From Tamarix chinensis (Eukaryota > Streptophyta > Magnoliopsida > Caryophyllales > Tamaricaceae), in assembly GCA_030549775.1 (NCBI GenBank), contig CM060174.1, positions 54,376,707 through 54,440,706 on the forward strand: 64,000 nt of DNA, read 5' to 3'. This document shows, piece by piece, positions 11,882-23,665 of this stretch. A program made the translations under genes and the position numbers. How positions within the stretch are numbered: position 1 is the stretch's first letter; every line of letters starts with the position of its first letter. Below the pieces are notes generated by a model, which had not been told where the DNA came from, made no database searches, and was given only the letters and a program-made list of their open reading frames with translations.

Positions 11882-14800
11882 TATAATACCCATCCTAAAA
11901 TCCTTCAAATTAAATCTAGAATTATGTTCATAAAAAGTAGATAAGTTTTGGTTTTGAAATGGACTTGAAATTCTAATAAATATGTGAATTTTAGGCATAC
12001 TAATCAAATGGTTTATATAATTGATTGACTGGTGCACTCTGGAAAAATTAACATTCTTGTTATCGACAAACCAGTCGACCGGTTTGCCTAAACCGATAAG
12101 CTAGTTTGCCTGCGATTTCACATCCATTTCTAATTTTGGTTTGAATTTCTCTCTAATTATTATGAAAAATTCCAATTAGAGTCTAATTATGCTAATAAGC
12201 ATGTTTTAGTGATTTTTTTATTATTTTCACATTAATTAGTTCATTACATAATTTTAATTAGCAAAATTTTCCTAAAAAGGTACTTTTGGAGGCAAGCTTC
12301 CTCCTTTTCTTCTCCCTGTCTCTTCTGGCTTTGTGCACCCTTCCCTGACTTGCCAAATCACTGTTGTGCCCTTCTCTAACTAGACTCAACCACCCACCAC
12401 CCCATCAAGTCATCCATCACTTCTTGACTTGCCCACACTCAACCTCATTACTCCCATCCCTCTTTTTCCTAAGAATGTCGACCAACCTTGCCACTATACT
12501 CCTTATTTTTTATCCATTCTCGTTCCTCACTTGTGTTCTTACTCTCTTCTCCCTTCTCTTTATGGAAATTTTCACTAAGTGTTGAGCACCCTTCCATTTT
12601 CCCTCTTCCTCCTTCCACTGAGAAAGGTTCTATCTAATTTTTCTCCTTTGAATTGTGCAACCATTGTGTTCCTTTCCCTTCTTTTATTATTAGTTTTAGT
12701 TCTCTCTTGTGTTCCTTTATCAAGGAAATTTTAAGGTTGAGAAAAGTTTTGGATTCCGACTCTCCCTTTTAACACCATGTTTTTTAGTCAAAGGTGGTAT
12801 TCACTGTCTTTCTTATTATTCTGATTTTCTTGGTATTTAATAAAGTTTAAAAAGAGGATTTTAATGGTTTTTTTATTCTATTATGAATAGATGTTTTGCT
12901 AGATAAGCCATCCAATAGGGATTTTGTACTAGAAGAATTGACTAAAGGTAAAACATTCTCATCTTTAACATAATTAGGTTTCTATGGTATATTAGGGTTC
13001 CATGTATTTTGACTTAAATGAGTATGATCTAATTATGTTCCATGTTATGAGGATCTGGTATAATTCTTCCCAAGTTAGTATTATTGGAATTATATGATTT
13101 CAAGCATGAAAATGGGTTATTTTACCCTGATTTGTTTATGAATGTACATTACCACGTATCCATGTGATTATATGAGTGCAACATGTATTTTTATGTGTTG
13201 TGACATAGAAGCATGCAAGGATTAATATGGAAAAGTGTGGTAAATTTTGGTGAATATTTCTCATGTATGGGTTGTATTTTATCCAGACCAATTGATCGCT
13301 TCCTCGAACCCATTAACTAGTTTTGCTAGCAATCAAATGGCTTGGAGTTTTGGATTAGTTTGTCATGAGATCATTTAATTGGTTTAGTAAACTAGTTGAC
13401 TAGTTTTGATGAGTAATCAATCAGTTGGTCAAACCCATTGATTAGTGTCCCTACAGACCAAAATGGTTTGGTCTCTACTTAGACCTATCAACCAGCTAGA
13501 CCAAACCAGTCGACTAATTAGTGTGACTAGTTGATTGCTTGGCCAAACCCATTGATTGGTTTCTCAACAAGCCAAAATGGGTTGGTGTAATATTATACCT
13601 ATCAATCGATTGGACAAAACTAGTCGGCTTATTCACATGAGCAGTCAATTGATGAGTCCAACTAGTCGACTGGTGCTCTAATATTATTTTAAGCTAAGTC
13701 AAGAATCGACTAGTTTGGCTAGAAGCTACCCAGTTTGTTATAATTTGTTTTGTTTCTCTTAAGCCTTTTGTGTTGATACTTCCATGCATTTACAACATTT
13801 TAATTATAATTTCAGCTATGATTGACCTTATTTAATATAAATAAACATGATGGTTATCGAGACTTGATTTTTGGTTAAGTTTGGTTCTCTAAACACTCAA
13901 TTGGTGGCTTTTATGCCTTAAGGATGAGTTTGGTGTCATCTTCAAACACCCAAATGGTGGCTTTAATTTCATGTGATGTGTTTGGTGTTATCACTTGGAA
14001 AAACCCAATTTGGTTGGATAATGGATTTTATTAGTGCTTGGTGTTATCACATGGAAACACTCAATTTAGTTATACGTGGGTTTTTGTTGTGATTTGTGAT
14101 ATCACTTATACATAAATTAATGGGTTAAGATTTTGTTCGAGCCTTTTTCTCCGACTCTCTTAGTAGCTGTCGGGAGTTAGTGGGTGGGTTGCCCTTAGTT
14201 ATGTTTTGTACATAGTACCTATTTCCTTCTCTATCAAGTTATGATTTGCAGGGGTATGAGAATATCTTTGAGGTATAGGAGGCCAGCATCGGTGTCCCAG
14301 TATAAGTCCCTTGGCGCTTTATATTGTCCATTAGTTAGGTGGGTAAGGTATCCCAACTTTTGAGCTCTCGTAGCAGAGACATTTAATCTGTGGTGGGTGA
14401 GGTATCCCATACATGCCCCTTGGTGTACTTTAAACATGTATAGTGGGTCTGGTATCCCGAGTTGTGGCAGGTGCACTCGATGTGTGGTGGGTGTATTATC
14501 CCTGAAGAAAGTCCCATTGATGTATCCTAACCATGTGTGATGGGTGTAGTATCCCATTATGATTATTCGTGTTACCATGACTTTTGTTTATGGAGGAGAA
14601 CTTGGTGTGCTTAAATGAACTATCTTACTAACTGGAACTTGTGTGGTCACTAAATGAGAAATTCTAATATGGTTTATAATGTATGAATTGCATGTATTAC
14701 TATATTTATATACTCCCATGATTTCCATGCAAGCATGTTATGTTGTACTTGAGTTATTCGTTATTATATCGCCATGTTGTTATGTGACCTTGATGTGTTG

Positions 14801-15367
14801 CATGAGCCTTACTATGTTTTAGATAGTATGTTTTACCAATACTTCACCTTACTAATTCTACATTTGTGTAGTCACTGTGATAATTAGTCTTCTAGTTTGG
14901 AGAGCATAAGACTATTTATAGGGTTACGACTCTCAGTTAAAATATCTTAAGGCTAATGATGTGGGTCATTACCAGGTCATTACTTGGGATTGGAGGTTTA
15001 TAAGTGTGCCTAATAATTAGTCTAATGGTTTATTAGTATTTTGCCCACTATGTTGGGATGTTTTTATATTTTTGGTTATCTAAAATCTTGGCTCAAATTC
15101 CTATATTTAAATTTATAAAACTATCAAGTTTATTCTATCTATGATATGGGTCTGGTCTTTATTTGCATATATTGTCACATTATTATTATAATCATGCATT
15201 CATTTGTTTCCTATTCCATTTTTTCTTTCATCAAGGATGGGTCAGGTGATGATCGTACTTCTCTCATGGTTGATGTGGCAATAACATTCTCCAATTTTGT
15301 ATTTCAAATACTTCTGCATTATCTTAAAAATGAAGTTTTTTTTTATTCAGAAATTGTGGGTGTTACA
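11882..15367 (+). mobile_element. Solo LTR of family A (3486 bp)
   Basis: Complete LTR with perfect 5-bp duplication ATTAC (11877-11881 and 15368-15372). It starts TATAATACCC (expected TGTAATACCC, one G-to-A change) and ends GTGTTACA. The uninterrupted site is present in the sister LTR at about 22270 (GTATTACTTG), which proves the insertion. Contents in order: AT-rich start with one CCAAT-motif patch (12060-12110), CT-rich stretch (12290-12760), the main CCAAT/ATTGG motif array (13290-13720), a block of GGTATCCC phrases (14290-14560), and an AT-rich end. A 73-codon open frame at 12364-12585 is a CT-rich reading without a domain. Confidence 0.9.
13290..13725. repeat. CCAAT/ATTGG palindromic motif array in family-A LTR
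   Basis: Around 15 to 20 degenerate copies of a near-palindrome of the type AACCAGTCGACTGGTT or ACCAATCGATTGGT, separated by short linkers such as CAAACCC. The same array is found at 1-440 and, inverted, at 35200-35660. Confidence 0.8.
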
Positions 15368-15372
15368 ATTAC

Positions 15373-15845
15373 TTGCATTAGATTGTAATATACTCAACCA
15401 CATGTTACAAGATTATCGACACCCATGCCTAATATAGGAGGTCCTCCATTGCTAACTAACACTATTTTAATGATATGATACATGCATGGCTAACTATCAC
15501 ATAAAATAGTATTAACAATGTAATTATACCCTATATAATACATGAATCAACAAAGACTATTACAAAAAAAGGTAAGCTAATTAGTACATAAAAACAACTA
15601 ACAAGAACCCTAATTAAAATAATGATGTTGACTTGAAATGCTGACTAAGCCTCTTGACTTGTAGAGTTGACTTTGATGCATAATAGCTCTCTTTGTAATA
15701 GCTTATACTAAATGAAAACTTATATTTCTTAATATCTTAAATGGCTTGATCTTCTTCCTGCAAATATATTACATACCTACAAGAATGACATAAAGTAAAC
15801 TCATTAAGGTTAGTCATATTATTATTATTATCAAAGACATATCAT
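15373..15845 (-). mobile_element. 3' LTR of Reina-like element, inner part
   Basis: Aligns with 22276-22735 of the sister LTR (for example CATGAATCAACAAAGACTAT and CTCTTGACTTGTAGAGTTGA). The last 15 or so bases toward the LTR edge are lost or replaced at the LINE junction. Confidence 0.85.
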
Positions 15846-16611
15846 TATTATTCTAGTGTATCAATACCCCTATTAATGCCTCGTGGGTCTTTAAGAAGAT
15901 CATGGAGATAAGACCTGTGTTTCAACCTCATTCGATCCGGATCATGTTCAAAATATTTGTACAAATATAGAAAAGTACAGTATCTCAAAAGTCTATCACC
16001 TTTTGAGACCAAGGAAAGCTAAAGTCCCATGGTATAACCTGGTTTGGAATAGGCTTACTATCCCTAGATACCAATTTATTCTTTGGCTTGTCATGCATAG
16101 CCATTTGTTCACAAGAGACCGAATGCAACACCTGGGATTCAATTTAATCTTGACTTATGAATTTTTTCATCACCATGATGAGACTCATGCTCATCTTTTC
16201 TTTGAATGTGACTTCTCAAGCTCCATTTGGCTCTCTCTTATGCATAAGACCATAAGCACTCAACACGTAATCACTTAGGAGCATATTGCTCGATGGCTTA
16301 TTCAGGGAGTAAGAGGTCCAAGAATTGGCAAAAAAAAATTAGAGATCTAACTACTATGGTAATATACCATATTTGGCATGAACAGAATAGAAGAATTTTC
16401 CAGTAGACTAGTCAGTCTCCCACTCAAATCATAAAGACTATTGTTCAACAAATGGTGACGTGAGTTGAATTATTTCACCATTGCAAGCCTTATAGGAAAC
16501 TTGTAGGTTTAGTAAACTCCCTAGTATAATTTTGTTTTTCTTCATGTAATTTGGAACTTTTTAGTCTCTTCTTTCATTAATATATCTTTCACTTACTTAC
16601 AAAAAAAAAAG
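15846..16611 (+). mobile_element. 5'-truncated L1-type LINE
   Basis: The 3' end of an L1-type LINE, ending in a ten-base poly(A) at 16601-16610. It lies between the Reina-like 3' LTR and the integrase end. An upstream reading (VFKKIMEIRPVFQPHS) looks like the ORF2 segment before the zinc-binding domain. The left edge is placed where homology with the sister LTR stops and is accurate to about 10 bases. A clear target duplication was not found. Confidence 0.7.
16003..16278 (+). pseudogene. LINE ORF2 zinc-binding RT domain (zf-RVT), remnant
   Basis: A 91-codon open stretch from the end of LINE ORF2. Phrases typical of the plant zf-RVT domain are present: KVPWYNLVWNRLTIPRYQFI, LWLVMHSHLFTRDRMQHLGF, then DETHAHLFFECDFSSSIW. 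The usual first Cys pair before the DETH.HLFF.C motif is lost (EFFHHHDE). The ATG is internal to the ancestral reading frame, so this is a remnant and not a gene. Confidence 0.8.
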
Positions 16612-16624
16612 TATGCTAACTCAT

Positions 16625-17570
16625 TATCACCTTCAGGATCTATGGATGCTTCTTCATCATTCTCCCCAAATTGAGAAGAACTTTTCCTCAAATTGACATT
16701 ACTAAAGAAAGGAGACATATCACCAACATTAAATATCCTTGAAACACCGTCATATGATTCTTAAAGTACAAGTTTGTAAGCATTTTCTCTAAATTTTCTA
16801 AGGATTTTAAATGGTTCATCTACTCTTGACATTAGTTTATATTTCCTTATATTAGAAAATATTTTTTTACATAAATGTACCCACAATAAATCACAGAGAA
16901 AAAACCTGTTGAGTGAGATGTTTTTTAGCTTGTTTTTTCCACCTTGCATCGGCTCTCTCTAAGTTCCCTTTAATTTGCTTATCAAGCTTTTGGAAGAACT
17001 CTACACATTCCTTGGCCTCATAGCTTTTAAAATCAAGAGTACCATATTAATTGGTATGTAAGGATTCTTTTCATACACAATCTCTAATGGACTTGAATGT
17101 GTAGTACTTGAAGAACTTTGATTATAAGCAAACTTTGCATAAGCTAACTTAATATCCCAATATTTAGTACTTTTACTTACCAATCTTCTTACCAAAATGC
17201 CAAAAGTATGATTTATAACTTTAATTTTTCTAACGATTTATGAATGATGTGAAGTACTAAATAATAAATTGGTACCTAACATGTGCCATAATAATTTCTA
17301 AAATTAACTAAGAAACTTGAAATCCCTACCCGAAAAAATATTTGCAGGTATGCTATGTAGTCTCATAATTTCTTTGAAATACAAATCAGCAACATGTGTA
17401 GCATCACCAATTTTATTACATGGAATAAGATGGATCGTTCTAGAAAACCTATATACCATGAACATAATAGAATATTTACATCTTTGTGTTCTAGGCAACC
17501 CTAAGATAAAGTCCATACTAACTTATTCCCATGGTTTACTAGGCATAGGTCATGTTGTATATACATCATT
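16625..17570 (-). pseudogene. Integrase of Reina-like element, C-terminal part and core
   Basis: Read on the minus strand. The core starts with MDFILGLPRTQRCKYSIMFM and a degraded first-Asp segment near 17480, then IFSGRDFKFLS (second catalytic Asp) near 17310. Next is KSTKYWDIKLAYAKFAYNQS near 17100-17180, the region before the third acidic residue. The C-terminal part reads LMSRVDEPFKILRKFRENAY, then a VNLRKSSSQFGENDE tail near 16640. Several stops and frameshifts break it. The LINE lies directly downstream, between this gene and the 3' LTR. Confidence 0.75.
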
Positions 17571-18580
17571 GTGAAAGAAACTTTTACTCTTTTTACAAGT
17601 AACACATCGACTTACTACAATTTATACACCCTTTATCATGCGTGACCAATAGAAAATTTCTTGCAATATCTCTAATGTTTTCTTATTACCAAAATGGCCT
17701 GCGATAACTCCTTTATGTATATCTTTTATAAGTAAATCCCTTATACTTGAACTCAGTACACAAAGTCTATTAAGTTTAAATAAGAATCCATCTTGTATTG
17801 TATAATTACCATTGTTTTCATTTTCTTTACATGCCCTATATTCTTAATGAAAATCATCATCATTAGGATACATTATTTTAGCATTTCTAAACCTAGCAAG
17901 TTACCATCCAACATGATAAGTAAGGTAAATCTTCTAGAAAGAGCATCGACTACTACATTTTCTTTTCTATCCAAGTGTTTGACAGAGAACAAAAATAATT
18001 GCAACAAGTTTACCCACTTTTCAGTCTATGACATATTTTGCTTTTAACTATGTCACTATTTTAAAATTTCAAGATCCAATCGTAATATAAACGATTTAGG
18101 TGTCAAACAATTCTTCCATGTCTCTAAACGTCGTATGATGGCAAAGAATTCCTTGTCATAGTTAGAATACATCAATCTAGTACCATTTAATTATTCACTA
18201 AAATATGTTATGGATCTTTTTCTTATGAAAGAAATCCTCCTATACCTACCCCACTTTCATCACAAGTTACCTCAAAGAGTTGGTAAAAATTAAGAATAGA
18301 TAATACAGGAGCATCACACAATTTCTATTAAAAGCATTAAAAGATTCAGTGGCTTCATTTTCCCAAATGAATTATCCTTTTTTAATGAGTTGAGTAATAA
18401 GTGCAGCTATAGTAGAAAAATCTTTAATAAATATTCCATAGAAGATAGCTAACCCATGAAAAATTCTTACTTAGTATATATATTTAGGAATAGACCACCT
18501 TTTGAATAGCTTTTATTTTTACCTGATCAAGTTTAATACCCTCACTACTAATAATATAACTAAGAAAAAATATACTTAGA
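17571..18580 (-). pseudogene. RNase H and integrase zinc-finger region, strongly decayed
   Basis: The region between RT and the integrase core of the minus-strand Reina-like element. The HHCC part near 17590-17720 reads roughly ILQEIFYWS followed by VLLVKRVKV. The RNase H part (17900-18350) is recognisable mainly by position and by the lysine-rich reading of TTATCATAG-type segments. Stops occur in all frames. Confidence 0.5.
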
Positions 18581-18589
18581 AGCATAAAT

Positions 18590-19130
18590 TCATATTTTTC
18601 TAATTTTCCATATAGTTTTAGTTTCCCTTAGTTTATCAAATAGTTTTCTTAAATGTATAATATGATCATGTTCATTTTTACTATATACAAATATGTCATC
18701 TAAATAAACTATAATGAAATCACCTAGGAAAGGATGAAGAATTTTATTTATTAGTCTTCTAAAAGAACTAGGTGCATTAAACAACTTGAAATGCACAACA
18801 ACCCATTCATAAAGACCATATTTACTTTTAAAGGTTGTTTTATATTCATATCCTTCCCTAATTCTCATTTGATGATATCAACTTCTTAAGTCTATTTTTG
18901 AGAACACACATGCACTACATAGTTCATCAAACATGTCATCAATTCTAGGCATAAAAAAATGATACTTGATAGTTATATTATTCACAGCTCTAGAATCTAT
19001 ACATATATGCCAAGTACTATCTTTTTTAAGAACTAATATGTTAGGTACACTACAAGGAGTTTTCCTTTCTCTCACATAACCTTTATTCACTAGTTCTTAG
19101 ATTTATCTTTGTAATTCCTTAACATCCCTT
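18590..19130 (-). pseudogene. Reverse transcriptase of Reina-like element
   Basis: Two open stretches on the minus strand hold most of RT. The first (19090-18878) reads KDSTWHICIDSRAVNNITIK, then MPRIDDMFDELCSACVFSKI and DLRS. The second (18868-18590) reads MRIREGYEYKTTFKSKYGLY, then FIIVYLDDIFVYSKNEHDHI. The catalytic YLDD motif is intact. A stop between the two (GYHQ rendered with TGA) and losses upstream make it inactive. This is the best preserved part of the element. Confidence 0.9.
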
Positions 19131-19401
19131 GGATTATAAATATAGGCAAATCAATTAGGTAAAGGCATTCCATTAATTAAATATATAGTTTCCTCTATAC
19201 CTCTAATAGGTGGTAGTCTAGGAGGTAAATCATCTAGAAATACATCACTATATTCATCCAAAAACTATTAAGGTTCGAATTTCTACACTTTTTCTCCCCC
19301 AAACTAAAATTATTTTACTACTAAGGCATAGCAAACACCCTCCTCCACAATGCAATGAATCATTTCCCATATAAGAATAAACTCTTTTTAATCTCAGGTG
19401 G

Positions 19402-19850
19402 TTATACATAATCACATTGAGATGGTTTCAACTTATATTTCTTTTTATCTTTAAGCACAACATGTTCATCAGTCACACTCTCATAAGTTATATTTCCATC
19501 ATATTGCCATGGTCTTCCTAATAAAATATGACAAGCATCCATTGGCAAAATATCACATAATACCTCATCATGGTAATCACTAATTTGAAAATTAATTAGG
19601 GTTTGTTTAGTTACATTAGCTTCCTCATCCTTATAAAACCATTGTAAGGAATAACATTTAGGATGTGTAGTAGTCACTAGCCCTAGTTGTTTGACCATTT
19701 TTTTACTAGTAACATTAGTACACAAACTATTATCTATAATGACCCTACAAACCTTATCTCCAATTCTACACTTAGTTTGAAAACTTTTATCCTGTTGTGT
19801 AGATTGATCATTAGGTTATATTTGTAATGCCATTTGAAGTACAAAATAAG
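19402..19850 (-). pseudogene. Protease region of Reina-like element
   Basis: An open stretch of 107 codons (19725-19402) starts inside the protease after the catalytic Asp. It reads MCTNVTSKKMVKQLGLVTTT, then QWFYKDEEANVTKQTLINFQ and DILPMDACHILLGRPWQYDG. The ILLGRPW motif is the conserved second half of a retropepsin in this lineage. The catalytic segment just upstream (19740-19730) reads CRVIIDNSLCTNV, where the usual DSGSC is changed, so activity is not expected. Confidence 0.8.
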
Positions 19851-20448
19851 GATTTCCATCATCTTCATAAATACTCAAGACATCATCACTATATTCAGTT
19901 TCTAGGTCGTCATCATTAATATATGGTTCCATGTTCTCAATTTCACTTAAGGTCAAAACTCTTAGGTTAGGATATTATCTAGAAAAATGACCATATCCTT
20001 TATATTTTAAATATTGCTTATTATATATTTCACTTACTTTATATTTACCCTTTTTGGCTTTGGTAGAGTGAATTTTGGCTTTCACCTTTTAAGGCCAACT
20101 TAGTCAATTCATCAAGAGAATCATAGGCAAACATTTTAACTTTATCACTAATTAAGTTATTGAGGTCACTTTAGTATATAACATGCTTTTGTTCTTTACT
20201 TTCTTGCATGTCAAATAAGAGTACTAGTCTTTTAAGTTTCCTAATGTATTCTTCTACACTAAGAATTCATTGCCTAAGAGTAATAAATTTGATATACATC
20301 TCATGCTCATACTCATTAGGTACAAATTTTTTCTTAGATGTTTCTTTAATTTTTCCCAAAACTTGATTTTACTTTTGTCTTACCTCTCATGAGTTCTCTA
20401 TTTATTATCATACCAAACAATTTGACATCTAATTCACCATAGAAATCG
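19851..20448 (-). pseudogene. Gag of Reina-like element, 3' part
   Basis: Minus-strand gag reading with stops: FVPNEYEHEMYIKFITLRQ near 20330-20260, then VEEYIRKLKRLVLLFDMQES and VKMFAYDSLDELTKLALKVK. The zinc-knuckle region near 20000 is degraded. It is joined upstream, across the 381-bp insert, to 20844-21260. Confidence 0.7.
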
Positions 20449-20455
20449 AGAAGGT

Positions 20456-20836
20456 GGCTTCCTCTCTTACACAAGTTGAGATGTATACACAATATAACAA
20501 ATACGACTGGTGTGATTCACTGGACAATAAGTGAGGGACGAGGACCTAAAACCAGAATATATGTCACAAGAGCCCTGGTTGTCACATATAGAGGGATAGA
20601 AATGAAGTACTTTTGCAACTGAATCTAAAGATCCAATATGTATATAGCACCAAATACTTTCTGACTTAACTTGGAGAATAACAAGATTTTATCATTATGA
20701 TTCTTACAATAAGATTATGAGATGTATAGATACTTTAGCCTAGCTTTTCTTACTGCTAGGTTACTTTGGATTTGAGATTGTAACCCCACTGTTCATTTAG
20801 GAAGTAATAAAAATACATTACATACCAAAAAAAATA
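20456..20836 (+). mobile_element. 381-bp retroposon (LINE 3' end or SINE) with 7-bp duplication
   Basis: Inserted in gag. It is flanked by AGAAGGT (20449-20455 and 20837-20843) and ends in an A-rich tail (ACCAAAAAAAATA). Removing the insert and one duplication copy restores the gag reading KLDLLDFYGELDVKLFGMI on the minus strand. The tail region (GTAACCCCACTGTTCATTTA, then AATAAAAATAC) resembles a LINE 3' UTR. No ORF or clear tRNA-like box A/B is seen. Confidence 0.75.
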
Positions 20837-20843
20837 AGAAGGT

Positions 20844-21260
20844 CAAGCTTTGTACCTTTATATTCAAAATGGTTTTACCTTGGTGGATGATTTTCAATGC
20901 CTCTTCGATTATGACTAAAGTAATTAGATTTATTCTCTTGTTCTTTTTCTTCATAATCCATCTGATTATTGATATGCCCACCTTGATCTTGGACCGCCCT
21001 CCTCACCAGGCCTTCTACTCAATCTTCTGTAGCCTTCATGGTGTTGTGTATGTGTTAAAGTCTCTTTGTCGGTCACCTTTGATTTTAGCCTTTGAAGTTG
21101 AATTTGAATGGAAGTTGTTGCAATTGTGAATTGGTGACATGTACATGAGCTAAAAATTCTTAACGAGTATCATACATAGTCTTCATTGACACCTCTTCAC
21201 GCATGGTTGTCATTTTTGCTAATTGTTGCCTCCACAAAACTCAACTATTGCCAGAAGTCA
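20844..21260 (-). pseudogene. Gag of Reina-like element, N-terminal part
   Basis: On the minus strand from about 21010 the reading is QDQGGHINNQMDYEEKEQEN, then SNYFSHNRRGIENHP and YKGTKLDLL just before the retroposon. Upstream (21100-21260) is the gag start, rich in Gln and Asn codons. Stops are present, so it is inactive. Confidence 0.6.
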
Positions 21261-22040
21261 CTTCTCGATGGATTCTTGGTGGTGTGGCAAAGATCTTGAA
21301 AGCTTCTTGAACTTTAGAAGAAGAAGGTTATAGAAGGTAATTGATGCAATGTGTTATCAAATATTCTTGATACACTTAGATGCTTGGTGGATAAAAAGTG
21401 GAATCTTGCTCAAAGGAAGAATATAAAGAAAATGATTGAAAAGAATGGAATAATAGTTTATTATGGTTGAAGAAATTTCCTTTCCTAAGTTTGATTAAAT
21501 GTTAAGGATGATAAGAGAAGTTGAATATCAAAATGATACTCGAATGAACTAGACAAAATAGATGATGTTATTAAGTCAATCAAGACTCAAAGATTAGTGT
21601 CACCTTTGCTAGATATTGTTCAAACCAATGATGAAGAATGGAAGAGATAATCAAGGGAAAAATAAGGATGAGTATCACGGAAGAGATCAAGGATCACTTC
21701 AAAACTTTGAAGATTCAAAGAACTTCAAAGATAACTAATGAAAGTTGAAGAATAATTACTAAAAGAGAAAAAGGAGGCAAGGAAGAATTGAATACTTACA
21801 ATCAACATTCGAAGGTTTGGTTGAGGAGAAGACAATCTTCAAACTCAACTTTAAAGATTTGAAGAGTAGGATGAAGGTGTATTGGGGTCTTGGTTGAAGA
21901 CATACTACAAGGCTCAATCAAATTCTAGTATTGAAGTTGTAGATTACCTAGGGAAAAAATTATGGAAGATAAATGTGGTTGTGGAAATAGAAGAAAATAT
22001 TATATGGCATTTGACTTTGGTGCAAAGCTAGCCGAGGCTT
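21261..22040 (-). other. Untranslated leader of Reina-like element
   Basis: Sequence between the primer site and gag on the minus strand, rich in TTGAAGAT/ATCTTCAA phrases. It has no domain. Leaders of this kind are usual in plant gypsy elements. Confidence 0.5.
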
Positions 22041-22050
22041 TGATACCAAA
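22035..22050 (-). other. Primer binding site of Reina-like element
   Basis: The minus strand reads TTTGGTATCAAAGCC just inside the 5' LTR. This is one mismatch from the initiator-Met site TGGTATCAGAGCC. Confidence 0.8.
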
Positions 22051-22052
22051 AA

Positions 22053-22750
22053 TGACATAAATCTTCTAAAGGTACTGAATATTAGTATGAAGGAAAAATT
22101 GGTAGGATAGATAGTTGCTTTTAGAGAAAAAGGAATGAAGATATTCAAGAAAAAATTGATAAAGAACTTAACAAGAATTCAACATTTGAATGTCATCCTA
22201 CCTAAGATTACTCCAAGTATTCTTAGATAGGATTATTCAATCACAAAGAGAGAATTAACCTAGTGTATTACTTGTATTATATTTCAATAGATGCAACCAC
22301 ATGTTACAAGATTATCAACACCCATGCATTATATAAGAGGCCTTATATTGCTAACTAGCACTCTAATTTAGCCACATAACACATACATGGCTAACTAGCA
22401 CATAAACTAGTATTAATAATGTAATTATATCCTATATAATATATGAATCAACAAAGACTATTACAAACAAAGTAAGCCAATTAGCACATGAAAAAAACTA
22501 ACAAGAATCCTAATCAAAACAATAATATTACCTTGAAATATTGACTAGGTCTCTTGACTTGTAGAGTTGACTTTCATGCATAATAACTTCCTTTGTAATA
22601 GCTTGTATCTTAACATCTTAAATGGATTCATCTTCCTCCTAAAAATATGTTACATACCTTAAAGAATGACTTAAAGTAAACTCATTAAGGTTAGTTATAT
22701 TATTATTATCAAAGATATATAATGTAATTGGTTCCATAATAAAATATGCA
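22053..22750 (-). mobile_element. 5' LTR of Reina-like element (698 bp)
   Basis: Matches the two halves of the 3' LTR and the LTR at 58867-59680. On the minus strand it starts TGCATATTTT and ends TTTATGTCA. It carries the uninterrupted version of the site (about 22266-22275) where the family-A solo LTR entered the sister LTR. Confidence 0.85.
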
Positions 22751-22999
22751 AAATTATTATCACGTTGAGGATATACGAATGCTCCGGCATCAGGGTATCA
22801 GACTCAGTATTGGTGATAACCACACATGACTCTTGGGATATAAGTTTACTTTTTAACTTTACACCCAGCATAGTTTAAGTATTGGATATACCTCTCTTAT
22901 GTTGGATGTATTGTTAGTACCTTACATTTACTATTTACCATTTGAAAAATGTCTTATAAAAAAATATGGTTATGAAAATGGGGATGTTATAACTTCACT
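22751..22999. other. Unassigned short AT-rich stretch
   Basis: Lies between the Reina-like 5' LTR and a Copia fragment. It contains phrases resembling decayed SIRE sequence, but nothing definite. Confidence 0.3.
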
Positions 23000-23665
23000 A
23001 ATGAAGTATATTGTGTCGATAGCTTAAAAGAAAACTTGATTAGCTTTTGCAAAATGTGGGATAAAGATTTTCTTGTTACCTTTTCTAAATTTCATTGCAT
23101 GACTTTTGATGGTGTTGACAAGTCCATATTTTTCTTATGCCTAAACATCAATAATGTGTATATACTTTATTTCAAAGATAATAAAATTCATGATGCTTGC
23201 TTGAGTACAATTGATGATGATGCATGATTGTGGAATACGTACATTTATTCTAATCGAATGGATTTACTTGACAAGCTTATTGAGAAATAACTTTTTCTTG
23301 GTCATCCTAAGTAAAAATTCTTTAAAGATCTTTTGTGTGTTTCATGTCAACAAAGGAAACAAGATCAAGTTTTTTTTAACATAAAAATGTTGTGACCACA
23401 TCTAGACCATTCAATTTGTTGCATATGGACTTATTTAGGTCAACTAAGATATGTACTATGGATAGTTATAGTTATGCACTAATCATGGTGGGATACTTAT
23501 CCCATTTTTACATGTAATTTCTTTATTGTAACTAAAGTTGATGTTCGTAATGTGTTTATTATGCTTTCTAAGAGGGTAAAAAATGAGGAATAGACGATCA
23601 TTAATGTTATAAGGAGTGATCATAATAAGTAGTTTGATAATGCCATATTTTATGGATTTTTGTAA
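23000..23665 (+). pseudogene. Ty1/Copia (SIRE-like) pre-integrase and integrase start
   Basis: The reading KMWDKDFLVTFSKFHCMTFD, then VDKSIFFLCLNINNVYILYF, is followed by the GAG-pre-integrase motif (DLLDKLIEK, LFLGHPK, VSCQQRKQDQVFF). The start of the integrase core follows (a decayed LHMDLFGP-type segment near 23400-23440 and a decayed VDDFSRFTW-type segment near 23485). This order is typical of Copia, and the phrases fit the SIRE/Maximus lineage. It is broken by stops and truncated at both ends: the right end meets an LTR-like sequence at about 23670. Confidence 0.75.

Larger units (their letters stand above)
11662..22750 (-). mobile_element. Reina-like Ty3/gypsy chromovirus with two LTRs, nested insertions
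   Basis: Minus-strand element. The 5' LTR is 22053-22750, and the 3' LTR is 11662-11881 plus about 15373-15845. Reading on the minus strand, the order is primer site, gag, protease, RT, RNase H, integrase, the Ty3/gypsy order. Removing the nested solo LTR, LINE and 381-bp retroposon leaves about 6.4 kb. All genes are broken by stops. The outer flanks (AGGTG before 11662, AAATT after 22750) do not match, so a target duplication is not visible. The element at 55737-59680 is a plus-strand copy of the same family. The Reina label rests on remembered protein phrases (SGSCTNVAS, SYG..SRTFNISDLS). Confidence 0.8.

Noticed and set aside
12364..12585. Small ORF ending LFSLLFMEIFTKC, similar to the end of the minus-strand frame 36453-36145 (LFSLLFMENFSKC)
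   Set aside because: The similarity is explained by DNA homology of two family-A LTRs in a CT-rich stretch. The frames diverge upstream, so protein-level conservation is not supported.
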